64,000 nucleotides of DNA from Alkalihalobacillus sp. CinArs1 (lineage in GTDB: Bacteria > Bacillota > Bacilli > Bacillales > Guptibacillaceae): positions 558,001-622,000 of the forward strand of contig NZ_CANDOB010000002.1 of assembly GCF_947387515.1 (NCBI RefSeq), written 5' to 3'. How positions within the stretch are numbered: position 1 is the first letter of the stretch; every line of letters begins with the position of its first letter. The notes under the pieces are model-generated. The model did not search any database. It was not told the origin of the DNA and worked only from the letters and a program-made list of their open reading frames with translations. Both the position numbers and the translations under genes were made by a program. This document shows positions 15,793 through 23,703 of this stretch, in pieces.

Positions 15793-16599
15793 TTGAAAGA
15801 AAAATATGAACTACTTTGTTCGTTGAAAGTAATCGAAGTCGAAATTGCAGAACTCGCCAGGTATGCAAAGGAATTCGATGGGTGCTACGATCTCTTAAAG
15901 AGCAAGTTGGATGATTTGTGTACGTTCATCACGAGTAAAGAGAACGATCAAAAATGGGACCAATGGGGCGCGATCGAAGAAGTTCAAGTCCTTTCGCATC
16001 AACTTCGCGAAACATCAGTCAATGCGTTATGTGAAGTAGAGAAATACCAGTCCAATCGCGCTCAGCAGGTGGGACTTCCCGTCGGACAATATTTATCCTC
16101 GTTAGCGAAAACGGTAAGGGATGAGTACAACAACTTCGGAATACATAGTAATTCAAACGTTTTATTTATTGGCTCTGGTGCATTTCCAACGACAGCTTTA
16201 ACGATTGCGAAAGAGACGGGTGCTGCAGTGATTTGTTTGGACATCGATCAAGAAGCGATTGCGTTATCTCGAGAAGTGGCGCGTGCTTCAGGACTAGAAG
16301 AGAAGATCTCATTTTTCCACGGTGACATCCACGCTCACCATAGCTTCGAGGGCATCACACATGTTTTTATTGCTTCACTTGTGAAAGACAAACATGAAGT
16401 CATCGAGGTGCTTAAGGAGAAGGTATGGGAAGGTACAAAAGTCATCGTACGATTCGGGAACGGTTTGAAGTCGATCTTTAATTACCCAATCGATAACATC
16501 ATCACAGGAAACTGGGTTCAGACGTACATTCACACTGAAAACAGTGACAGAATCTATGAAACACTCGTTCTTGAGAAAAAGACTCAGGTGATCTCATGA
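15793..16599 (+). CDS. cntL: Nicotianamine-synthase-like metallophore enzyme CntL
   Basis: A 268-residue protein, the length of staphylococcal CntL. It has the nicotianamine synthase Rossmann motif NVLFIGSGAFPTTALT (residues about 121-136) and the acidic AdoMet-ribose segment ICLDIDQEA. CntL transfers the aminobutyrate group of S-adenosylmethionine to histidine. No histidine racemase gene is adjacent, so L-His is the default substrate. TTG 15793 follows GAGGTG; GTG 15784 overlaps that site and is less likely. First gene of an eight-gene operon; the next ATG overlaps its TGA. Confidence 0.88.
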   Translation: MKEKYELLCSLKVIEVEIAELARYAKEFDGCYDLLKSKLDDLCTFITSKENDQKWDQWGAIEEVQVLSHQLRETSVNALCEVEKYQSNRAQQVGLPVGQYLSSLAKTVRDEYNNFGIHSNSNVLFIGSGAFPTTALTIAKETGAAVICLDIDQEAIALSREVARASGLEEKISFFHGDIHAHHSFEGITHVFIASLVKDKHEVIEVLKEKVWEGTKVIVRFGNGLKSIFNYPIDNIITGNWVQTYIHTENSDRIYETLVLEKKTQVIS

Positions 16600-17837
16600 G
16601 TGGAAGGCATACATTGATTGTCGGGGCAGGTCCTGCGGCCATCCAAACAGCAGTTGCTGTTAAGAAGAGCTGGAAGGGAGACGTATCGATTGTAAATCGT
16701 AATGGCTCCTATTCAGGACGGGTGCAAAATCAACTAAAGAATACTCAACATGTGGTCACGGCAATCGCCCCGAATTGGCCTTCCCTTTCTGGAAAAGTAG
16801 AAATCTCTCGTTTCTACAATGGCTTAGAGAGCGTTGAAGATCGGTTCGACACGATGATCGTCTGTGTTCCAAGCTACAGTTATGAAGATGTCCTTCGATC
16901 GATTGGGATTGGAAGGCTAACAAAACTTAACAAGATTATTTTGCTGTCACCCGTAATAGGATCGAACGAACTTGTTAGAGAGATCGTTTCTGAAACAGAT
17001 AAGAGCATTGAAGTAATTAGCCTTTCAAATTATTATGCCGCAACTAAATTCGTGCCTGAGGGCGACCTTGTTGCGTTTACGAAGGCGGTAAAAAAACGGG
17101 TTTACTTAGCTACGAGTAATGAAGGGTCTCTAAATGAAATCGAAATGCTATTACAAGAAGCTGGGGTCGAGACCGTTGTAAAAGAAAACCCGATCGATGC
17201 GGAATGTCGGAACATCACGACCTATGTGCATCCTGCATTCTTCATCAATTCTTTTTCATTGAATGAGATCTTTTCAGAGAAGAAATCCTTGAAGTCCCTC
17301 TACAAGCTTTATCCTGAAGGACCGATCACGAAAGAAACGATCATGGTCATGGTGAAGCTGTGGAAAGAGATCTCAGCGCTAACTGTGAAATTAGGAGGGG
17401 AACCGATCAATTTACTTCAATTCCTTAACGATGATAACTACCCTGTACACGAGGAGTCGCTGTCCCGTTCGGATCTTGATGGCTTTCAAGAGTTAGAAGC
17501 TGTGAAACAGGAGTATTTACTCTACATTCGCTATGCGTCGATCTTGATCGATCCTTTTTCACAACCTGATAAAAACGGTGCATACTTTGATTTCTCGAAA
17601 GTACCTTTTCAACAAATTTCAAGGAGCCCTTCTGGGGAATGGTGCGTTCCTAGAATCCCATTCGAAGATTATATGAACTTAAAGCAAATGCACCACCTTG
17701 GGTTTGAAAGGGGAATCAGATTACCAGAAATGTTTCGCTTGATTCAATCTTTCGAGCAAAAAGTCCATGAGTGGCAAAGCTTGAAGGGTGAGCAGGTAAG
17801 AGGGTTTCAGAGACTTGCAGAAAGGGAGATTCGATGA
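16596..17837 (+). CDS. cntM: Opine metallophore dehydrogenase CntM
   Basis: A 413-residue protein with an N-terminal dinucleotide fold (VGAGPAAIQ, residues 9-17) and the staphylopine-dehydrogenase domain (LYPEGPIT, NLLQFLNDDNYPV, ILIDPFSQPD). It reductively condenses the CntL product with an alpha-keto acid. Aligned with Staphylococcus aureus CntM, residue 33 corresponds to Arg35 (NADPH preference) and residue 150 to Ala149 in NYYAAT (Asp gives pyruvate selectivity, Ala permits alpha-ketoglutarate). This predicts a pseudopaline/bacillopaline-type product. It overlaps its neighbours by four bases at both ends. Confidence 0.9.
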   Translation: MSGRHTLIVGAGPAAIQTAVAVKKSWKGDVSIVNRNGSYSGRVQNQLKNTQHVVTAIAPNWPSLSGKVEISRFYNGLESVEDRFDTMIVCVPSYSYEDVLRSIGIGRLTKLNKIILLSPVIGSNELVREIVSETDKSIEVISLSNYYAATKFVPEGDLVAFTKAVKKRVYLATSNEGSLNEIEMLLQEAGVETVVKENPIDAECRNITTYVHPAFFINSFSLNEIFSEKKSLKSLYKLYPEGPITKETIMVMVKLWKEISALTVKLGGEPINLLQFLNDDNYPVHEESLSRSDLDGFQELEAVKQEYLLYIRYASILIDPFSQPDKNGAYFDFSKVPFQQISRSPSGEWCVPRIPFEDYMNLKQMHHLGFERGIRLPEMFRLIQSFEQKVHEWQSLKGEQVRGFQRLAEREIR

Positions 17838-18712
17838 AAAATGGCGTCCTGCTTGCAATACTATCTTCCTTGATCTTCAGTATCATGAACGCCCTCGTGA
17901 AAAGTATAAGTGACACGGTGCCGACTTCTGAAATCGTGTTTTTTAGAAGTTTCATAGGAACTGTCCTGATTTTCTTCTTTATGAGGAGCAGAAAGGTTTC
18001 TTTCTCGAGAAAAGGAATTCCGTTTCTGATGCTGAGAGGTGCGTTTGGAGCGCTGTATTTGCTCGCATATTTCTATACGATTTCTAAGATACCGCTAGCG
18101 GATGCGAGTATTCTCGCGCATCTATCACCTTTCTTTGCGGTGTTCTTTTCATACATGTTCTTAAAAGAGCGGGTGTCTAAGCAAGTTTTGCTCATCCTAC
18201 CGCTTGTTCTTGTTGGGATCGTGCTGTTAGCGAAGCCTGGTGCGTATTCATCATACTCACTCTATGCGCTCGTAGGAGTCGTGAGTGCACTATTTGCGGG
18301 TGCGGCGGCAACGAGTATCCGATTCTTAAGTAAAACACATCACTCGTTTGAAATCGTCTTTTATTTTCTGGCAACTGGGACACTCGTCTCCATTCCGTTG
18401 ATGTGGAATGATTTTGTGCTTCCAACTGCCGAAGACTTAACGATTCTTGTGGGAATTGGGGTTGTCTCCTTACTCGGACAAGTGTTTTTAACGAAGGCCT
18501 TTACTCATGAAAGTGTGGTCGTCGTTGAAATCGCGCGCTACATAGGGATTGTCTTCAACATCCTCTGGGGCTTTCTGTTCTGGGCAGAAGTGCCAGATCT
18601 ACTTACGATTTCTGGAGGGATTCTCATCGTCTCCGCGTGTATTTTACTATCGAGAAAAAAGAAACAGGTGAGGACGAAGGTGTCCTTACGACCTGTATTG
18701 AGAAGGCAATGA
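17834..18712 (+). CDS. EamA/DMT transporter, probable metallophore exporter (CntI-like)
   Basis: A 292-residue protein with ten hydrophobic segments and two EamA repeats (NALVKSISDTVPTSEIVFFRS at the start; LFWAEVPDLLTISGGILIV near the end). Its ATG overlaps the cntM stop and the uptake genes follow, so it belongs to the same transcript. In Pseudomonas the metallophore is exported by an EamA protein (CntI), while staphylococci use an MFS protein (CntE); this operon therefore uses the CntI solution. The export role is inferred from position. Confidence 0.78.
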   Translation: MKNGVLLAILSSLIFSIMNALVKSISDTVPTSEIVFFRSFIGTVLIFFFMRSRKVSFSRKGIPFLMLRGAFGALYLLAYFYTISKIPLADASILAHLSPFFAVFFSYMFLKERVSKQVLLILPLVLVGIVLLAKPGAYSSYSLYALVGVVSALFAGAAATSIRFLSKTHHSFEIVFYFLATGTLVSIPLMWNDFVLPTAEDLTILVGIGVVSLLGQVFLTKAFTHESVVVVEIARYIGIVFNILWGFLFWAEVPDLLTISGGILIVSACILLSRKKKQVRTKVSLRPVLRRQ

Positions 18713-18736
18713 CATGATAAAAAGGAGCAACAATTG

Positions 18737-20260
18737 ATGACTAGAAAAAAAGGATTTTATATCGTTGTATTATGTTTAATCACGCTTCTTTCTGCTTGTT
18801 CGTCCGCTTCTAACACGAGCGAGGCAGAAGGAGATAAAGAGATTACGTTTTTATCGAATTTTCCAAGCGATACGCTTGATCCACATTTAAGCTATACGCC
18901 AGTACGAGCAGGAATCAATGAAACGCTCGTTAAGATCAATGAAGACCTTGAACTAGAGCCATGGCTTGCGACAGGCTGGAAGAGTAACGATAACGGAAAA
19001 ACTTGGACGTTCACGATTCGAGAGGACGTTACATTCCAAAATGGTAAGACGTTAGATGCAAAAGCTGTGAAAAAATCACTCGAACGAAGTGTTGAAGTAA
19101 GCGAATCGATGAAATCCGCATTGAAACTTGATTCGGTTGAAGCGGAGGGCCAGACGCTTACCGTCACATTACAAGCCCAGGTTCCTGAGCTCCCTTCAGA
19201 GCTCGTGCATCCTAATACCGCAATTGTTGATAGTGAGGAGGACGATATCGAACAGAACCCGGTTGGAACTGGACCGTTTGCAGTCGCATCATTCTCACCA
19301 AGCAGTAAAGTTGAGTTGAAAGGAAATGCTGACTATTGGGACGGAGAGCCTAACCTCGATCGTGCAACGTTCACTTTTAATGAAGACGCGAATGCAAGAG
19401 GACTTGCACTTCAGTCGGGTGACGCTGACATCGTCTATCGTCCTGCCTTTGAAAGTCTTGATGTATTAAAAGAAGAAGGATCCATCAAAGCAGACGTGGT
19501 GCCAGGCATTCGATCCCAGCTGTTTCTCTATCATTTCGGCAGTGTCTTCAAGGATGAAAACATGCGAAAAGCATTTGATCTTATGATCGATCGAGAAGTC
19601 GTTGCAGAAAGTACACTCGCTGGTTATGCAACAGCGGCCGGTGGTCCGTTCTCCACAGAGCTCCCGTTTGCATCTAACGAAGAAAAAGCGTTTGATCTCG
19701 AACAAGCGAAGAAATACCTCGAAGAAGCAGGAGTCGAAATGAAAGATGGAAAGGCGATCAAAGATGGAGAGCAGCTTTCGTTAAAGGTGTTGACGTATTC
19801 GTACCGACCTGAATTACCATTGATGGCACAAATTCTTCAGTCGAATGCAAAAGAGCTTGGAATCGACATCAAGATTGAACAAGCGGAAAACATCGATGAA
19901 GCAATGGCTACCCAAGATGATTGGGACCTTGCAACTTACAGCTTATTAACAGCCCCTAGAGGAGATGCGAGCTTCTTCATGAATGCGGCCTATCGACCAG
20001 GCGGTTATTTGTATGAAGCAACGGGACTGAATGACCCAGAAATCACGAAGGTGGCAGATCAGCTCAATGCCACTGTTGAGCGAGAAGAACGACAAAAGCT
20101 AGCCATCGAAGCAAGTCAACACATCAATGAACATGCGCTTCACTCATTTATCGTGCATCCGAGTAATGTCGTAGCTTACAAAGACAGTGTGAAAAATTGG
20201 GTGACGAGTAAGAGTGAATTTTATGTGTTAACAAAAGACCTAGATGTAGAGACAAAATGA
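18737..20260 (+). CDS. cntA: Metallophore-binding lipoprotein of ABC importer (CntA/NikA-like)
   Basis: A 507-residue extracellular solute-binding protein of family 5 (peptide/nickel). A signal peptide ends in the lipobox LLSAC with lipidated Cys21. Family features follow: TLDPHLSY, LATGWKSNDNGKTWTF, NPVGTGPF and an FHxxxSxxxKDENMRKAFD-type stretch. It should capture the metal-loaded opine and deliver it to CntBC. ATG 18737 is used; TTG 18734 is adjacent, and AAAGGAG lies upstream of both. The next gene overlaps its stop by four bases. Confidence 0.85.
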   Translation: MTRKKGFYIVVLCLITLLSACSSASNTSEAEGDKEITFLSNFPSDTLDPHLSYTPVRAGINETLVKINEDLELEPWLATGWKSNDNGKTWTFTIREDVTFQNGKTLDAKAVKKSLERSVEVSESMKSALKLDSVEAEGQTLTVTLQAQVPELPSELVHPNTAIVDSEEDDIEQNPVGTGPFAVASFSPSSKVELKGNADYWDGEPNLDRATFTFNEDANARGLALQSGDADIVYRPAFESLDVLKEEGSIKADVVPGIRSQLFLYHFGSVFKDENMRKAFDLMIDREVVAESTLAGYATAAGGPFSTELPFASNEEKAFDLEQAKKYLEEAGVEMKDGKAIKDGEQLSLKVLTYSYRPELPLMAQILQSNAKELGIDIKIEQAENIDEAMATQDDWDLATYSLLTAPRGDASFFMNAAYRPGGYLYEATGLNDPEITKVADQLNATVEREERQKLAIEASQHINEHALHSFIVHPSNVVAYKDSVKNWVTSKSEFYVLTKDLDVETK

Positions 20261-21198
20261 AGCATGTAATAAGACGCATCCTTGAGCTAATCATTTTTCT
20301 CATGTTTCTATCATTCGTAAGCTTCAGTTTTATTAAGATGGCTCCTGGTGATCCGGCTATGTCGATGATGAAAACAGATGAAGTAGCGGTTACAGATGAA
20401 CAGCTGAATCAGCTTCGGGAAGAGCTAGGATTCAATGAGCCGATCTATGTTCAATACTGGAAGTGGATGCAAGGGTTCTTTCGCTTCGATTTCGGCAACT
20501 CGTATATGACGAAACAACCTGTGGGAGAGGAACTGTTAGAGAGATTACCAGCTACCCTTGAGCTGACGATTGCCTCCCTCTTCATCATGGTGGTCGTTGC
20601 TTTTCCGCTCGGTAGTCTCGCAGCGATCTATCGAAACACATTACTCGATGAAGCGAGTCGTCTGTTTGCACTTCTTGGAGCGTCAGTCCCTAGCTTTTGG
20701 CTAGGGCTGATTTTCATTCATCTCTTTGCAGTAGAGTTAAACCTGTTTCCTTCGATGGGGATGGGGTCATGGGAGCACCTGTTTCTCCCATCACTGACGC
20801 TCGGGCTTGCGATGGCAGCTGTCTACGTGCGCATTCTTCGATCAAGTTTATTGAATAGCTTCGGACAAGAATTTATACGAGCTGCCAAGGCAAGGGGGTT
20901 ATCTCGCCCCCGCGTTTTCTTTCACCATGCATTTCGCCATAGCTTGCTTCCTGTTATAACGATCTTCGGCGTTAGTCTTGGAAGTCTACTAGGTGGGACG
21001 GTCATCATCGAAGTACTTTTCGCTTATCCGGGGATCGGTAAGTTAGTGGTCGATGCGATTATGAAACGAGATTATCCAATCATCCAAGGTTATATTTTTC
21101 TCATGGGGATCCTCATCATGCTTATTAACTTAGCTGTTGATGCTTCCTATCATCTCGTACATCCAGAGCTTCGCATTAGAGAGGTGAAGCAGAGATGA
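20257..21198 (+). CDS. cntB: ABC transporter permease CntB (NikB/DppB type)
   Basis: A 313-residue permease with six hydrophobic segments. The start (VSFSFIKMAPGDPA) is typical of DppB/NikB permeases, and the EAA loop lies at FIRAAKARGLSRPRVFFHHA, where it contacts the ATPases. It forms a heterodimer with CntC. Translationally coupled at both ends through ATGA overlaps. Confidence 0.87.
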   Translation: MKHVIRRILELIIFLMFLSFVSFSFIKMAPGDPAMSMMKTDEVAVTDEQLNQLREELGFNEPIYVQYWKWMQGFFRFDFGNSYMTKQPVGEELLERLPATLELTIASLFIMVVVAFPLGSLAAIYRNTLLDEASRLFALLGASVPSFWLGLIFIHLFAVELNLFPSMGMGSWEHLFLPSLTLGLAMAAVYVRILRSSLLNSFGQEFIRAAKARGLSRPRVFFHHAFRHSLLPVITIFGVSLGSLLGGTVIIEVLFAYPGIGKLVVDAIMKRDYPIIQGYIFLMGILIMLINLAVDASYHLVHPELRIREVKQR

Positions 21199-22010
21199 AG
21201 CGACGTAGGTTACGAAGAAAAAGCATCGTTGTCATTTGGTTGTGTTTGGTGTTGGGGTTTATCGCGGCTACATATCTTGCACCTCACGATCCGCTTTCGA
21301 TCGATCCAACGAATCGCTTGCAACCAGTAACTCTTGAGCACATGTTTGGGACCGATCACCTCGGCCGCGATGTCCTGTCACGAATTCTCCACGGTGCAAA
21401 AACTACGGTAGGAACGAGCATACTCGTGATCCTCATCGTTCTTAGTATCGGTGTTCCGATTGGAATTATCGCAGGGGGAATCGGTGGTGTAGTAGACCGA
21501 GTGTTTATGAGAATCACGGATGCGTTCATGGCGTTCCCTGATTTTATCGTTGCCATCGTCTTAAGCGGGCTGCTTGGTCCTGGAATGGTTAACTTAATGA
21601 TGGCGATCATCCTTGTGAAATGGACGAGTTACGCTCGACTCGTACGAAGTACCGTCATCGAAGAAAAAGGAAAGAATTATATTTTAATAGCGGAGTTAAA
21701 CGGTGTACCGCCATTGGTTATTCTATTTAAACACCTTTTTCCACATGTGATCGGAAATGTGCTTGTGCTTGGTACACTCGACATTGGAAAAGTCATCTTG
21801 ATGATCGCTTCGTTATCTTATATCGGCTTAGGTGCACAGCCGCCGGCACCTGAATGGGGAGCGATGTTGAATGAAGGGCGAGCGTACTTTCAACTAGCAC
21901 CACATCTCATGGTGGTGCCAGGTCTTGCGATCGTCCTCGTTGTGTTAGCAACAAACCTACTTGGCGACCGTTTACGAGATTATTATGATGTGAAAACGGG
22001 AGGATCATGA
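21195..22010 (+). CDS. cntC: ABC transporter permease CntC (NikC/DppC type)
   Basis: A 271-residue permease with a basic N-terminus, about six hydrophobic segments and the DppC hallmarks MFGTDHLGRDVLSRILHGAK and APEWGAMLNEGR. The EAA-type loop is ILIAELNGVPPLVILFKH, slightly diverged from the usual AAxxxG form. It pairs with CntB. Four-base overlaps link it to both neighbours. Confidence 0.87.
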   Translation: MKRRRLRRKSIVVIWLCLVLGFIAATYLAPHDPLSIDPTNRLQPVTLEHMFGTDHLGRDVLSRILHGAKTTVGTSILVILIVLSIGVPIGIIAGGIGGVVDRVFMRITDAFMAFPDFIVAIVLSGLLGPGMVNLMMAIILVKWTSYARLVRSTVIEEKGKNYILIAELNGVPPLVILFKHLFPHVIGNVLVLGTLDIGKVILMIASLSYIGLGAQPPAPEWGAMLNEGRAYFQLAPHLMVVPGLAIVLVVLATNLLGDRLRDYYDVKTGGS

Positions 22011-22807
22011 TGCTAGAAATAGAGAATTTATCGATCACCTCGAAAAAGGAAACGCTCGTAAAGAACCTAACGATGTCGATCGATTCAGGCGAGTGGTTTG
22101 CGCTAGTAGGAGAAAGTGGAAGCGGGAAGAGCCTGACTGCTTCAGCGATCGGAGGGTTGCTTCCTAGTAATCTTTCTATCAAAAGTGGCTCGATCAGAGT
22201 ATGTAATCAAGATACTGTGAACATGAAAATACGTCAGCGCTTTCTTGGAAACACCATCACCTATATCTTTCAGGATTACAGCGGTGCATTTACCCCCTTT
22301 CTAAAAATAGGTGCGCAGTTAGACGAAGTGCTTAAAGCACATACGAGCTGGTCACGATCAGAAAGGCGAGTAGCAGTGGAGGAGGCGCTACGAAAGGTAA
22401 AGCTCCCTGAAACTGTGTATGAAAAGTACCCTCTTCAACTGAGTGGAGGACAGCTGCAGCGAGCTGCGATTGCGTCTGCGATGATGCTCAAACCTTCCTT
22501 ACTCATAGCTGATGAACCAACGACAGCACTCGATGCTTTAACAGCACAACATGTTCTTACTCTTATTCATGAATTAGCGTCTGAAGCAGGGTGTGCGGTG
22601 CTATTCATCACTCACGATCTAAGGCATGTCAAAAAACACGCAACACGAGTCGGCGTTTTGAAGGAGGGAACCTTAGTGGAGACAGGTACGAAGAAAGAGG
22701 TGTTTACGAACCCAAAACATCCTTACACGAACATGTTGTTGAGGTCGATTCCTGATTTGAAGAGTGAGACAACGAGATTGATTACGAGTGAGTATGATGC
22801 CTTATGA
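22007..22807 (+). CDS. cntD: ABC transporter ATPase CntD
   Basis: A 266-residue ATPase with Walker A GESGSGKS, Q-loop FQDYSGAFTPF, signature LSGGQLQRAAIA, Walker B LLIADEPT and H-loop FITHDL, all intact. The C-terminal oligopeptide-transporter-type tail (FTNPKHPYTNMLL) is present. It powers the CntBC permease together with CntF. Confidence 0.87.
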   Translation: MMLEIENLSITSKKETLVKNLTMSIDSGEWFALVGESGSGKSLTASAIGGLLPSNLSIKSGSIRVCNQDTVNMKIRQRFLGNTITYIFQDYSGAFTPFLKIGAQLDEVLKAHTSWSRSERRVAVEEALRKVKLPETVYEKYPLQLSGGQLQRAAIASAMMLKPSLLIADEPTTALDALTAQHVLTLIHELASEAGCAVLFITHDLRHVKKHATRVGVLKEGTLVETGTKKEVFTNPKHPYTNMLLRSIPDLKSETTRLITSEYDAL

Positions 22808-23562
22808 CTGAACCTCTCCTAAGCGTTTCGAATCTATCAAAGAGCTATCATCCTGGACATCCAGTCATCGAAAATGTAACCTTTTCGATTGGAAAAGGGG
22901 AGTGTCTTGGGTTAGTAGGAGAAAGTGGAAGTGGGAAAAGCACCATCGTTCGCTGTTTACTTCAGATGCAGCAAGACAGTGGGGACGTACAGTTTCAATC
23001 GAATGATCTACACAGATTAAAAGGCAGCGCATTACGCCGGGCGAGGCAAAACATACAGGTTGTTTTTCAAGACGCTTCAGAAGCGTTGAACCCTAAATTG
23101 AAAATTCTGGACTCGCTTATGGAGCCCTATGACGTTATGAGAAGAAAACTTTTTCATCGTAAGGAGAGAAGGGAGAAAGCGATCGAGTTGCTACGGATGG
23201 TGAAGCTACCACCATCCGTTCTCGATGCCTATCCGCATCAACTAAGCGGAGGCATGAGGCAGCGCGTCACGATCGCCCGTGCGATCAGTACGAATCCGTC
23301 TCTTCTTCTACTCGATGAACCCACTTCAAGCTTAGACGTTTCGGTTCAAGCATCGATTTTAAATCTGTTGAAAGATCTTCAAGAAAAACACGGATATTCC
23401 TACTTGTTTATATCGCATGATCTATCAGCGGTAGCATTTATGAGCGATCGAATCATGGTAATGAAAAATGGAAGTCTTGTCGATTCCTTTAAGAAAACAG
23501 AGCTGTTTCGTCCAAATCGGAATACGTATACGAAAGAGCTGTTGAGTGTTTATGAGAGTTGA
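22804..23562 (+). CDS. cntF: ABC transporter ATPase CntF
   Basis: A 252-residue ATPase with Walker A GESGSGKST, signature LSGGMRQRVTIARA, Walker B LLLLDEPTSSLD and the switch His in FISHDLS. It is the second ATPase of the dipeptide/nickel-type importer and the last gene of the cnt operon; a terminator follows. Confidence 0.87.
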   Translation: MTEPLLSVSNLSKSYHPGHPVIENVTFSIGKGECLGLVGESGSGKSTIVRCLLQMQQDSGDVQFQSNDLHRLKGSALRRARQNIQVVFQDASEALNPKLKILDSLMEPYDVMRRKLFHRKERREKAIELLRMVKLPPSVLDAYPHQLSGGMRQRVTIARAISTNPSLLLLDEPTSSLDVSVQASILNLLKDLQEKHGYSYLFISHDLSAVAFMSDRIMVMKNGSLVDSFKKTELFRPNRNTYTKELLSVYES

Positions 23563-23570
23563 TTAAAGGT

Positions 23571-23606
23571 GAAGTAGTCATTCTTTATGGGTGACTGCTT
23601 TTTTTC
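23571..23606 (+). terminator. Terminator of the cnt operon
   Basis: AGTAGTCA (23573-23580) pairs with TGACTGCT (one G-T pair) and is followed by TTTTTTT, 10 bases after the cntF stop. Confidence 0.7.
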
Positions 23607-23703
23607 TTATGAAGAATGCTTGCAATAGAGGAAGTATTCCTTTTATCCTAATACTTTTGATATACTACCTATATTTAGGAAAGCAATGAAGTAGGTGGAT
23701 AGG

